Assembly (NCBI GenBank): GCA_017479265.1
Contig: JAFVCK010000007.1
Span: 1-48,620 of the forward strand
DNA: 48,620 nucleotides
Origin: Bacteroidales bacterium
GTDB lineage: Bacteria; Bacteroidota; Bacteroidia; Bacteroidales; UBA932
Direction of reading: 5' to 3'
Shown here: positions 40,583 to 48,620 of the stretch, piece after piece
How the letters are laid out: each line of letters opens with the position of its first letter
Position numbering within the stretch: position 1 is the first letter of the stretch
Made by a program: the position numbers and the translations under genes
The notes under the pieces: model-generated
What the model saw: only the letters and a program-made list of their open reading frames with translations
The model's database searches: none
What the model was told of the DNA's origin: nothing

Positions 40583-41155
40583 ATGTCCAACAAGGTAGTT
40601 ATATTTTCGGCACCGTCCGGATCCGGCAAAAGCACCATAGTCAACCATATCCTTTCCCTGCATCCCGAGATGGAATTTTCCGTTTCCGCGGCCTCGCGCG
40701 CCCCGAGGGGAAGCGAACGCAACGGAGTGGAATACTGGTTCTTCTCCGCCGAACAATTCAGGCAGATGATACGGGAAGACAAGTTCGTGGAGTATGAGGA
40801 GGTGTATCCCGGCTCTTACTACGGCACTCTTAAGAGCGAAGTGGAGAGAATATGGAGCAAGGGCCATGTGATAATCTTCGACGTGGACGTGAAGGGCGGG
40901 GTGAACCTCAAGAAATATTTCGGGGACAAGGCCCTTTCCGTTTTCATACAGGCCCCGTCCATAGAGGAACTGCGCCGCCGCCTGGAACGAAGGGCCACCG
41001 ACAGCCACGAGGCCATAGACCGCAGGGTCGCCAAGGCGGAAGAGGAAATGACCTACGCTCCCCTTTTTGACAAAGTACTTGTGAATGACGACCTTGCAAC
41101 GACTTTCGCCGAGGCCGGAGCCATGGTGGACGAGTTCCTCTCAGCATGCGAATAG
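40583..41155 (+). CDS. gmk: Guanylate kinase
   Basis: Essential cytoplasmic kinase converting GMP to GDP with ATP, 190 aa. P-loop SAPSGSGKST (about residues 9-18), GMP-binding segment (SAASRAPRGSERNGVEYWF) and the lid/Arg region RRLERRATDS are all present. The ATG at 40583 is preferred over TTG 40574. It overlaps nadD by 10 nt and heads a three-gene operon. Confidence 0.95.
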   Translation: MSNKVVIFSAPSGSGKSTIVNHILSLHPEMEFSVSAASRAPRGSERNGVEYWFFSAEQFRQMIREDKFVEYEEVYPGSYYGTLKSEVERIWSKGHVIIFDVDVKGGVNLKKYFGDKALSVFIQAPSIEELRRRLERRATDSHEAIDRRVAKAEEEMTYAPLFDKVLVNDDLATTFAEAGAMVDEFLSACE

Positions 41156-41703
41156 CCGTATATTCAGGGTCTTTCAACCCTCTCCACAAGGGTCATCTGG
41201 CCATATTGCAGGCTCTCGCGGCGGAGCCTTCCCTGGACTGGACCTATATGGTGGTATCGCCCAAGAATCCTCTCAAGGAGGGCATATCCGCCGACAGCGG
41301 CTCCCAAAGGTACAGGGAAGCGCTCAAGGCTGTAGGCCGCCATCAGGGCCTGCGCACCTGGGTTGACGACATAGAGCTCGGCATGGCCCCTCCGCAATAT
41401 ACGATACGCACCCTGGATGCCATGAAAGAAAGGGAGCCCGGCAACGATTACGTGCTTGTCATAGGGGCCGACAACCTCGCTGACATAAGACGATGGAGGC
41501 AGTACGCGAGGATACTCAGCGAATACGGGGCCATAGTCTATCCCCGCGAAGGCTTCGACCTTGGTTCCATAAAGGAGGACCTGCTCTCAGAGGACCCTTC
41601 ATACAAGATTGAACTTATAAACGCACCTATGGTGAACATTTCCTCAACCGCCATAAGAGAAGGACTCGAGCGCGGGGAGGACATGTCGGAATGGCTGATG
41701 TAA
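41146..41703 (+). CDS. nadD: Nicotinate-nucleotide adenylyltransferase
   Basis: NAD biosynthesis enzyme transferring AMP to nicotinate mononucleotide, 185 aa. The nucleotidyltransferase motif is GSFNPLHKGHLAIL at the N-terminus and the second signature ISSTAIREGL is near residue 167. Normal length. It overlaps gmk by 10 nt and shares its stop region with the CYTH gene (TAATG). Confidence 0.93.
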   Translation: MRIAVYSGSFNPLHKGHLAILQALAAEPSLDWTYMVVSPKNPLKEGISADSGSQRYREALKAVGRHQGLRTWVDDIELGMAPPQYTIRTLDAMKEREPGNDYVLVIGADNLADIRRWRQYARILSEYGAIVYPREGFDLGSIKEDLLSEDPSYKIELINAPMVNISSTAIREGLERGEDMSEWLM

Positions 41704-42185
41704 TGCATATAGAAACTGAACGGAAATTTCTGGTCAAGGACCTGACATTCAAGGATTCGGCTGTCTCGTCCAGCCGCATTGCACAGGGCTACGTAGCCCA
41801 TGACGGAGGCAATACGGTAAGGGTGAGAATACGCGATTCGAGGGGAATACTCACGATAAAGGGCCCCTCCACCAACGGCATGAGCCGCCTCGAATGGGAA
41901 AAGGACATCCCCCTGCAGGATGCCGAGGACCTGCTGCCCCTCTGCCACGGCGGCATAATCGACAAGACCCGCTACATAGTGCCCTGCGGAAAGAGATTCT
42001 TCGAAGTGGACGTTTTCCACGGGGATAACGAAGGCCTCGTCATGGCCGAAATCGAACTTGGCTCCGAGGACGAGGCATTTGAAAAACCCGCCTGGCTCGG
42101 CGAAGAAGTCACCGGAGACAAGCGGTATTACAATTCCTATCTTACGCTAAGGCCCTACAAGACCTGGCAGGAGGCTATTTCTTGA
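41703..42185 (+). CDS. CYTH-domain protein (triphosphate tunnel metalloenzyme)
   Basis: 160-aa cytoplasmic protein forming a single CYTH domain. The N-terminal ExExK signature is HIETERKFLV; further acidic/basic tunnel residues are in RVRIRDSRGILTIKG, EWEKDIP and FEVDVFHG. Such bacterial proteins typically hydrolyse inorganic triphosphate; adenylate cyclase activity is less likely. The ATG at 41703 (TAATG overlap with nadD) is chosen because the ExExK then lies at the usual position; ATG 41691 in the same frame is an alternative. Its 3' end overlaps the convergent hydrolase gene by 11 nt. Confidence 0.85.
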   Translation: MHIETERKFLVKDLTFKDSAVSSSRIAQGYVAHDGGNTVRVRIRDSRGILTIKGPSTNGMSRLEWEKDIPLQDAEDLLPLCHGGIIDKTRYIVPCGKRFFEVDVFHGDNEGLVMAEIELGSEDEAFEKPAWLGEEVTGDKRYYNSYLTLRPYKTWQEAIS

Positions 42186-44274
42186 AGACCAGCACGGCGA
42201 TATCGTATTTGCCGAGGCTCACGGAGGCATTCTGTCCCCGTCCCGAGGCCTTTGCCCCGTCCCCTATGACGGCGCTGCCGGAGAGTTCATACCCCGGGAC
42301 GCTGATTCTTCCCCTGGCCTTGTCGGCGTAAGTCGTCACCACCACTGCAATGGAATCTCCGCAGGTGTAGCTGCGGGCCACAAGGTCCTTGCCGCTGCAT
42401 GAAAATCCCTCGTCGAAGGTGAACCGGCCCTCTAAAAGGAGTTCGGGCCAGCGCAGGCGTATTTCATTCACCTTGGCCAGATACTGCTGATAATGGGGAG
42501 TCTGGTCTATGAGTCCGCGGCAGCGATACACCTCAATGTCATTGCGAAGGCCCTTGAGCAGGGTATTGCCCACGCGGCGCTCTATGTCCGTGTCGTCACG
42601 CACGGTGCGGTCCGTGAAAATGACCTCGGGGAAGGTATATCTGAACCAGTCGGGGAAACTCTCTGGAAGGGCCGTGAACTCCACTATATGCACGAAGTCG
42701 CAGTACTGGCTGGTGCAGTCGCTGAGCCACTCGGTTCCAAGGCCTATTTCGGGATTGGCCGCCTTTATCTTGTCCCTGAGGGTGCGGAGTATGCGGCTCT
42801 TGTCCTGGCCCGAATAAATGTTGGGAACGGGGAATTCGCCGCTCAGGTCCCACTGGGGGAACTCCTCGGCGGCTCCGAGCTGGTCGTAGAACACCGCATC
42901 CACCCCGTAGCCTATGGCCTGGTCAGCCATCTGGGCGAGCCTTTCCTTCCAGACATTGCTTCTGGTATCGGCCACCACAAAGGTACGGGTGTCATGGTAT
43001 CCGAGGAAGGTACCCTCGCCCGTAAACTTGTAGTGCTCAGTATATTCCGCCCCGAAATTGTCGTGGTTGCAGACCTCCTTGCCCTGGCCGCTGCGGTAGA
43101 AACCGCTCTCGCGGTCTATAAGGCGGCCGTTGTAGTAGAGTATCACCCTGTCGCCGCCTTCGCGGAAGGAAGCTATGGCACTCTTGAGGGCCTGGACACC
43201 TCCCTGGGTCTCGTCGGGATAATAGTCGGGGTTGCCGTGGTCCATGCCGTCCCTCCACCAGCCGAAGAGCATCAGGGTATTGGCCCCTACGCTGCGTCCG
43301 GCATCCTTTACCCGGCGGGGCATATCCTCGTAGCGGAACAGGTATTCGCCGTACTGGTGCTTGAAAATCACCCTCTGCCATCCTGTCATTCTCTTGACCC
43401 ACCCGGCGGGCTCCCTGTGGTCCCACCATGTATCGGCCCACTCCCTGTATATGCGGGAAGTCTGCTTCCAGTCCCCGTCGTAGGGCTGCACCAGATTGGC
43501 GTTGCAACTCCAGGAGCCTCCTGTAAGGCAGTTTGGATACTTATAGAATCCCGCTTCTATACGCTTGAAATCGCCGTTTTCATCAGGATACACCCTGAAT
43601 CCGTGCCAAGTTTCCTGGAAAGAAAGGTCGTGGCTGCCGAAATACAGGCCGTCCTTCTCGCCCGTAAAAGCGAAGCAGTTGGCCGCGAGATTGCGGGGAT
43701 ACTGCACGTCGTACTGCCTGAATTTCTGGGCCGGGGTCATATAGGGGAAACGGTTGCCGTTGGAGACTATCATATCCACAGGGTCGTCGAACAGCTGGCC
43801 TCCGGTATGGGTGGTAAGCATCTTATAGTCGGAGGGTATCTGCAAGTTTCCCGCCAGAGGGTAATGCAGTTCGCGGATTATGGTATGCGGCTCGTTGTTC
43901 TCAAGTGCGGAGTCAAAACGCACCTGTCCGTCCTGGATATAGACCCTAAGGTGCAGGGAGAAAGCGAGTTCCTCTCCCCGGCATTTCAAGGAAGGATAGT
44001 CTATGCATATAGTCTCCCCTTCCATGCTTATAGAGGGCTGCTGCTCGTTGGAGGACACCTGTATCTCCTTCTCTTTCAGGTTGTTATAGAATATTCTCCA
44101 AAGGCCCTCGCCTCCGGCGTAATCCTTTCCGGAAGATAGGCTGCGAAGCGAAGTCAGCCTGGCCTTGGAATCTATGGTGACGGACACGCTGTCGTCGGAA
44201 ATGGTATATTCCTGCGCAAAAGCGGCAAGGCCTGCAAGCAGCAGGACGGCCGAGAGAATCAGATGCTTCTTCAT
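42175..44274 (-). CDS. Predicted glycoside hydrolase of the PUL (DUF6259-like, TIM barrel)
   Basis: 699-aa exported protein; signal peptide about 1-20 (MKKHLILSAVLLLAGLAAFA). An N-terminal beta-sandwich (about 20-260) is followed by a TIM-barrel-like region (about 270-600) and a small C-terminal beta domain. Notable segments are TLMLFGWWRDGMDHG, DAVFYDQLGAAEEFP and GLGTEWLSD; the Asp and Glu in the last two are candidates for catalysis, by position at barrel strand ends only. The layout resembles the DUF6259 family, whose members occur in Bacteroidetes PULs. The substrate is unknown. It is coupled by a 4-nt overlap to the DUF4855 gene upstream. Confidence 0.72.
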   Translation of the reverse strand: MKKHLILSAVLLLAGLAAFAQEYTISDDSVSVTIDSKARLTSLRSLSSGKDYAGGEGLWRIFYNNLKEKEIQVSSNEQQPSISMEGETICIDYPSLKCRGEELAFSLHLRVYIQDGQVRFDSALENNEPHTIIRELHYPLAGNLQIPSDYKMLTTHTGGQLFDDPVDMIVSNGNRFPYMTPAQKFRQYDVQYPRNLAANCFAFTGEKDGLYFGSHDLSFQETWHGFRVYPDENGDFKRIEAGFYKYPNCLTGGSWSCNANLVQPYDGDWKQTSRIYREWADTWWDHREPAGWVKRMTGWQRVIFKHQYGEYLFRYEDMPRRVKDAGRSVGANTLMLFGWWRDGMDHGNPDYYPDETQGGVQALKSAIASFREGGDRVILYYNGRLIDRESGFYRSGQGKEVCNHDNFGAEYTEHYKFTGEGTFLGYHDTRTFVVADTRSNVWKERLAQMADQAIGYGVDAVFYDQLGAAEEFPQWDLSGEFPVPNIYSGQDKSRILRTLRDKIKAANPEIGLGTEWLSDCTSQYCDFVHIVEFTALPESFPDWFRYTFPEVIFTDRTVRDDTDIERRVGNTLLKGLRNDIEVYRCRGLIDQTPHYQQYLAKVNEIRLRWPELLLEGRFTFDEGFSCSGKDLVARSYTCGDSIAVVVTTYADKARGRISVPGYELSGSAVIGDGAKASGRGQNASVSLGKYDIAVLVFKK

Positions 44275-45470
44275 TTGTCTGCTCTTAAAGGTGAATCCAG
44301 AAGATAGTGGCACAGCTCGTGGTAAAGCCTCACGTCGTCAGGCTCCCTTGATTTGGCCAGCATGTACATGGTGTCCGTTCCGGCATACACCGCAATGGGC
44401 TTTTTTCCGTACAGGCCGGCATCCTTGAACTGCTTCATGTACTCGCGGAAACGGCTCTTGAATCCGGGCACGTCGGCAAGGGTCTTGGTCATGCGCCAAT
44501 GAGCATCGGGAGCCTTCCGGCCGGGCTGCATCATGGCGGCGGTACACACGGAATATTCGAACTCGAATTCCATGGAAAGGTCATGTTTCTTTATGGCCTC
44601 GATGGTCCTGTCCCAGGGCTTGGCGTTCTCCTCGTCCCAGTAGGCGTTGGGCTGCATCCAGGCCATGTCTATGCCCAGGGTGCGGGTCATGTCGTGGCCG
44701 GGGGCCATGTTCCATGGTATCCAGTAAAGGCCGCAGTTCATGGTATGCAGGTATTTGGACACCTCGGGAAGAATCTGGTCCCAGCGTTTGTATCGGTAGT
44801 TCAATCCATCCTTTTTGGCCACGAGGTCCTCGGAAAGCACGTAGAAGCCGCCCAGTTCCAGATATTTGCATTTGCAAAGCGCAAAGCGGCTGCGGCACTC
44901 GTCTATGAACCACTTGTAGGCCTTGACCTGGTCCTCGGACTTGGAAAAGTCCAGTCCGTCGCCCCAGTAGGTGGTGGAAGAAGACTTGTCCGCAAAACAT
45001 TCGAACTGCACGGGGTCCGGCATAGTCATGATTATCACCCTCTTGCGGGCGGGTGCGCCTATCCTGGAAGCAGTCTCTTCGACACAGTTTGCAAGCGCGT
45101 CAATGGCACCTCCCGGGGCCAGCCAGTAGTCTATGAACTCATGCCAGGAGAGTTTGTTGCCGTTCTTCTGTCCGGGACTCGGAGAAAGCGAAAGGCCCTT
45201 TCCAGTCCTGCCCTCATGGTCGTCTATGAAGAGGAAGGCATCGTACAGCCAATGCTCCCTGCCCTTCTCGTCAGTATATGACACCTGGGCCGAGAAACGG
45301 TCCTCGGACCAGTACCTTGGCTCCTTGACCAGTCCTCCGCCATAGCAGAGCACAAGGTCGGCAAAGGCCGGAATCTTGTTCCTTTCTCTCTCCCAGCCGT
45401 ATCGGGCCGAAGTCCCGCAGGACGAAAGCAGCAGCACCATAGCCGCGGCGGCAATCAGCAATCTTCTCAT
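44271..45470 (-). CDS. DUF4855-type lipoprotein (second of a tandem pair)
   Basis: 399-aa lipoprotein: signal peptide with lipobox LLSSC (Cys about residue 18), then a DUF4855-like domain over almost the whole chain. Conserved landmarks are YDAFLFIDDHEG, SSTTYWGDGLDFS, GGFYVLSEDLVA, GLYWIPWNMAPGHD, MAWMQPNAYWDEE and MEFEFEY. The repeated aromatic and acidic residues at barrel-like strand ends suggest a TIM-barrel glycosidase or glycan-binding fold, but no activity is established for this family to my knowledge. It is clearly paralogous to 45467-46978 and lacks that protein's N-terminal Fn3-like domain. Confidence 0.78.
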   Translation of the reverse strand: MRRLLIAAAAMVLLLSSCGTSARYGWERERNKIPAFADLVLCYGGGLVKEPRYWSEDRFSAQVSYTDEKGREHWLYDAFLFIDDHEGRTGKGLSLSPSPGQKNGNKLSWHEFIDYWLAPGGAIDALANCVEETASRIGAPARKRVIIMTMPDPVQFECFADKSSSTTYWGDGLDFSKSEDQVKAYKWFIDECRSRFALCKCKYLELGGFYVLSEDLVAKKDGLNYRYKRWDQILPEVSKYLHTMNCGLYWIPWNMAPGHDMTRTLGIDMAWMQPNAYWDEENAKPWDRTIEAIKKHDLSMEFEFEYSVCTAAMMQPGRKAPDAHWRMTKTLADVPGFKSRFREYMKQFKDAGLYGKKPIAVYAGTDTMYMLAKSREPDDVRLYHELCHYLLDSPLRADK

Positions 45471-46978
45471 TTTTCCCTTAATCCTGAATTGATTATGAAC
45501 TGGCAAAGTTCATGGTATATTTCCCTGTCTTCAGGCTCGCTGGAGACATACAGCTGGTACAGGGCGTTGCTGCCCGAGTAAAGGGCGATGGGATTCACGC
45601 CGTAAAGGCCGTACTTCCTGTACCACTCCATATAGTCCCTGAAACGCTCCCTCAGCATGGGCACGTCTTCCACAGTATAGGTCATGTTCCCTTCCGCATC
45701 GGGTCCTTTCAGGCCCCGTTTCATTACCTCCAGCACCATGGAATACTCGAATTCAAGTTCCATGCCCATGCCGAAGCGGCGCATGGCCCCGAAAGAAGAA
45801 TCCATGTTCTTGACCCCGGCGTCGTCCCAATAGTGGTTGGGCTGCATCCAGGCCATGGTAATGCCCAGACGCTTCCATATATTGTATCCCGAGGCCATGT
45901 AGTACGGTATCCAGTACAGGCCCTCATTGCGGTTGTCCAGATGCTCGTGCACCTCCTCCAGTATGATGTCCCACTGCTTGTTGGCATAGTTCCAGCCGTC
46001 GGGAGTGGCTACAAGGTCCTCGGAGAGTATGTAGAATCCTGCGAATTCAATGTTCTTCGGGGAGAGTTCGTCCCACATTTCCCTGGCCCTGTCCATATAC
46101 CACAGATAGGCCCTTATCCTGTCCTGCACAAAGGAGAAGTCCAGGGTACGGCCGCTGATGGAACCCCAATAGGTAGTGGAAGAAGTCGGGTCCGTAAATA
46201 CCTGATATTTAATGGGGTCCGGAGCCACGAGGACGAACTGCCTCGGGGTCGGAGGCTCCCCTATCCTTTCCTTTACGGCCGCTATCTGCCTGTCCAGTGC
46301 CGCTACGCAGCCCCCGGGTCCCAGCCAGTAGTCCAGCAGATACTGCCAACACTCCTTGTCCGCCGACTTGTGGGTCTTGGAAGTGCCTATGTACATGACC
46401 ATGTTGCGGCCCTGCACCTCCCCTTCTATGCCGAGGAAGGCCTCGAAGAGCCAGTGCTCCCTGCCACCTTTGTCCACATACGAGACATGCGGGGCGAAGC
46501 GTTTCTCGTCCCAGCGGTAGGGCGACTTTGAGGTGTTTCCTCCCGGACAGAGGGTTATGTCAGAGAATATGCGGGGGCCGCTCCTCTCCTTCTCCCAAGG
46601 ATATACCTCGGGCGGACTGTCCTTGGCGATGAAAGACAGGCTGTGTACTGCGGAATGCTGCTGCCCGTTCCAGGCTACGGCATATACGAAGTAAGCACTG
46701 CCGCTCTTGAGGCCTTCAAAGAAAAACAGCCCGTCCGCGCCCGCAACGCCCTCCTCCTTTATGGTCCCGGCATCGGGCTCGGGGAACTCGCGCGTAGATA
46801 TGAGGGCATACACTGTCTCGGCGTTTCTTTGCTCGTAAGCAATTGTGGCTGAGCCTGATGATATGTCGCCTATGGTGATTTCCAGGGCAGGTGCGGCCAT
46901 ATTGCCGTCATTCTCCTTCCCACAGCCGCAGAGCGGGAAAAGGAGAATCGCAAAAAGCGATGAAAGGGCCGCCTTCAT
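45467..46978 (-). CDS. Fn3-like plus DUF4855-type lipoprotein (first of a tandem pair)
   Basis: 503-aa lipoprotein with lipobox LCGC (Cys about residue 19). An Fn3-like beta-sandwich (about 30-118) precedes the DUF4855-type domain (about 130-503), with EAFLGIEGEVQ, SSTTYWGSISG, AGFYILSEDLVATPDGWNY, GLYWIPYYMASGYN, MAWMQPNHYWDD and MELEFEY aligned one-for-one to the neighbouring paralogue. Start and stop overlap or nearly touch both neighbours, so it is in the PUL operon. Probably periplasmic or surface-anchored and involved in glycan binding or cleavage; the substrate is unknown. Confidence 0.78.
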   Translation of the reverse strand: MKAALSSLFAILLFPLCGCGKENDGNMAAPALEITIGDISSGSATIAYEQRNAETVYALISTREFPEPDAGTIKEEGVAGADGLFFFEGLKSGSAYFVYAVAWNGQQHSAVHSLSFIAKDSPPEVYPWEKERSGPRIFSDITLCPGGNTSKSPYRWDEKRFAPHVSYVDKGGREHWLFEAFLGIEGEVQGRNMVMYIGTSKTHKSADKECWQYLLDYWLGPGGCVAALDRQIAAVKERIGEPPTPRQFVLVAPDPIKYQVFTDPTSSTTYWGSISGRTLDFSFVQDRIRAYLWYMDRAREMWDELSPKNIEFAGFYILSEDLVATPDGWNYANKQWDIILEEVHEHLDNRNEGLYWIPYYMASGYNIWKRLGITMAWMQPNHYWDDAGVKNMDSSFGAMRRFGMGMELEFEYSMVLEVMKRGLKGPDAEGNMTYTVEDVPMLRERFRDYMEWYRKYGLYGVNPIALYSGSNALYQLYVSSEPEDREIYHELCQFIINSGLREK

Positions 46979-46979
46979 C

Positions 46980-47906
46980 CTACAGCGAAGGGTCTATCAC
47001 TATGTAGAATACGGACTTGGACGGCTCCGCCACGGTAACGGCAAGGGATGTCTCGCTGATGCGCACCGGCACCACGTAGCCGGGATGGATGGCGTTCATC
47101 TTGGAAGCGTCTATCATCACGTATGCCTCGACTGAAGTATATGTGGCAGGCATGCTGACGGACTCCTTGTAAACGTATGCCGTTCCTTCCGGCGGGGCGG
47201 AGTAGAACTTGCCGTATTCGTCCTGATAGTCGTCCACATAGTCGTAGTCTATGACATATTTCACGTCCATGGCATCGCGCCTGTTGGGAGTGTCCAGCAG
47301 GAAGGTCACGGAGGAATATCCGGTCACGCCGTCGTAGGAGGCCCAGTACAGGTTGCTGTTGGTAGCGCCGTTGTATATGGGCATCACCTCAATCTTGGAG
47401 GGCAGAAGATGCACAAGGACAAGGTCGCGTCCCTCGGAAACCATCTCGCTGTCAGAGCATTTGAGGGAAACCGGAATGACATATTCCTCACCGCCTGCCT
47501 CCAGAAGGGCACGCACCTTGGCTCCGTCCCATTTTAGGTCGAAACTGCGCACAAGGTCCTTGGGCCCCATGGTGAAACTCTCCGAAGAGGCCGTGATGCA
47601 ATCGGCCGGGACGGCGGTAAAGGATGTGGAATGGGCGCTGTTGTAGGCATCCATAAGCTCGGGAGCCACGGCGACATCCACCTTTACATCCGCGCCCAGG
47701 CTGCGTCCGGAGCGGTTGATACCCAAAAGATAATGGCCCGAAGCCGCCGTAATATCCACCACCTGGTACAGAGGCATGCCGCTGGAAAGGTTGATTTCCG
47801 AGAAGCCGACCCTGTCGGGAGCGGCATAGTTCAGCCTGTCGTCCTTCATGCAGGAAGACAGGGCCAGTATAGCAATGACAATCAATATATTACGTTTCAT
47901 GTTCAT
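46980..47906 (-). CDS. DUF1735-domain PUL lipoprotein
   Basis: 308-aa lipoprotein: lipobox ALSSC (Cys about residue 19) followed by the acidic MKDDRLNY, consistent with surface export in Bacteroidetes. The first half (about 30-160) is a DUF1735-like beta domain (VDVAVAPELMDAYNSAHS, EYVIPVSLK); the second half is beta-rich and unrecognised. Such proteins follow susD genes and are thought to bind glycans at the cell surface. It starts 12 nt after susD and ends 1 nt before the DUF4855 gene. Confidence 0.82.
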   Translation of the reverse strand: MNMKRNILIVIAILALSSCMKDDRLNYAAPDRVGFSEINLSSGMPLYQVVDITAASGHYLLGINRSGRSLGADVKVDVAVAPELMDAYNSAHSTSFTAVPADCITASSESFTMGPKDLVRSFDLKWDGAKVRALLEAGGEEYVIPVSLKCSDSEMVSEGRDLVLVHLLPSKIEVMPIYNGATNSNLYWASYDGVTGYSSVTFLLDTPNRRDAMDVKYVIDYDYVDDYQDEYGKFYSAPPEGTAYVYKESVSMPATYTSVEAYVMIDASKMNAIHPGYVVPVRISETSLAVTVAEPSKSVFYIVIDPSL

Positions 47907-47918
47907 CTGAGCGTCAAA

Positions 47919-48620
47919 TTAGAATCCGTAATTCTGCGTGTAGTTGACCATTTCGGCCATCAGGGAGGAACTCATGGGGAAAAGGTAGTCCCTGTCGGTG
48001 AACACCGCGGGGTTCTCGCCGTTGTAGTCGGTGTTGACCCTCTGCCAGGAGTCCTCGTAGTTGGTGGCCTTAAGGTGCAGGGTCCAGTTGTCGCAAGGAT
48101 AGTCTTCCTTGGCATACATGTTCCTGACCTCATCGGAGTGGCGCATGCCGCCTTCGAAGGCATATTCGCACATCTTGTCCTGCCTTATGCACCAGCGCAG
48201 CAGCTCCTGGTCGCCCTCGATTCCGGGATAGGACACTTCTATGTTGGGCAGGCCGACGCGGTTGCGCACCTTGTTGAGCGCGGCGCAGGCTCCCGCTCCG
48301 TCACGTGCGGGCTTTTCGTTCAGGGCCTCGGCAAGGTTGTAATACACCTCGGCAAGACGGATGGACGGATAAACGTAGCGTATGACGGAATAGTCGGCAG
48401 TAAGGTTCAGAGGAGTATTGGCCTTGTACCAGCGACGCCATGTGTAGCCCACGCGGTTGATATTGCCAGCGGGCAGCCACTGATTGGTGGCATAGACCTC
48501 GGGGTCCTTCATTTCCGCTGCGGTGTAGCTCTTGCCTTGCTCGCGGGAGAAGTCTGTCACCCTGCACTTGAGGGACTGGTCGGGCCACCAGAATCCGTTG
48601 GGAACAAAGTTGGAATAGAA
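47919..48620 (-). CDS. SusD/RagB-family outer-membrane lipoprotein (C-terminal part, cut by window end)
   Basis: The reading frame is open to the window edge, so only the last 233 residues are seen. They match the SusD C-terminal region: RRWYKANTPLNLTADYSVIR, the IRLAEVYYNLAEALNE helix with the classical RLAE motif, LNKVRNRVGLP, and a final DRDYLFPMSSSLMAE as in SusD ends. SusD proteins bind glycan at the surface over a SusC TonB-dependent channel; susC should lie just upstream outside the window. It identifies the downstream genes as a polysaccharide-utilisation locus. Confidence 0.93.
   Translation of the reverse strand, partial: FYSNFVPNGFWWPDQSLKCRVTDFSREQGKSYTAAEMKDPEVYATNQWLPAGNINRVGYTWRRWYKANTPLNLTADYSVIRYVYPSIRLAEVYYNLAEALNEKPARDGAGACAALNKVRNRVGLPNIEVSYPGIEGDQELLRWCIRQDKMCEYAFEGGMRHSDEVRNMYAKEDYPCDNWTLHLKATNYEDSWQRVNTDYNGENPAVFTDRDYLFPMSSSLMAEMVNYTQNYGF

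Noticed and set aside
42493-44139. Long open frame on the plus strand opposite the PUL hydrolase gene
   Set aside because: Antisense shadow of a convincing secreted protein with signal peptide and operon overlaps; no start signal or domain on the plus strand.

Overview
The window looks like chromosome of a gut- or rumen-type member of the Bacteroidales, moderately GC-rich for the group. Support: a polysaccharide-utilisation locus (PUL) with SusD and a DUF1735 lipoprotein, a BtuB/BtuG corrinoid-uptake pair, Bacteroidales-type HtpG and OmpA proteins, and repeated Bacteroidetes sigma-factor promoters (TTTG - about 19-20 nt - TAnnTTTG). Genes are tightly packed with many 4-8 nt start/stop overlaps. 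I see no rRNA, tRNA, CRISPR array, transposase or phage gene.

Left part (1-21.7 kb), mostly housekeeping: an mscS channel with two small unknown genes behind it; htpG; an acyl-CoA synthetase; a HAD phosphatase; an OmpA-family protein; uvrB. Convergent to uvrB is a tightly packed minus-strand run rpsA - rnz - glucosaminidase/LysM - mltG - relA. It joins translation, cell-wall cutting and the stringent response; the RelA hydrolase site is degraded, so it should only make (p)ppGpp. Then corA with a long leader, and recR-mntP.

Middle (21.7-30 kb): two SGNH hydrolases converge on a terminator, and between them sits a self-contained AAA-ATPase/PD-(D/E)XK gene flanked by a 17-bp direct repeat derived from that terminator, so it looks inserted. 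An FKBP - pnuC - SGNH operon is followed by divergent btuB and btuG.

29.8-37.6 kb: a sugar-catabolic operon (MFS transporter, arabinose-isomerase-like enzyme, pseudokinase-phosphomannose-isomerase fusion, zinc-motif-less ROK kinase), divergent from a GntR/LacI-hybrid regulator with a likely operator between them, and followed by a class II aldolase. The transporter's ATG is out of frame by one base at a run of seven A's.

37.6-42.2 kb: lipid genes (PlsC-like acyltransferase, diacylglycerol-kinase-like enzyme), a membrane metallophosphoesterase, and gmk - nadD - CYTH. Right end (42.2-48.6 kb): a PUL on the minus strand, SusD (cut by the window) - DUF1735 lipoprotein - two tandem DUF4855 lipoproteins - large predicted glycoside hydrolase, with almost every gene overlapping the next.

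Two intergenic elements of about 125-137 bp (29828-29952 and 39228-39364) share arm sequences (AATAACYTGCATCA / TGATGCA) and lie just after stop codons. A collapsed relative forms the terminator at 22401-22429. They look like a dispersed terminator-type repeat family.
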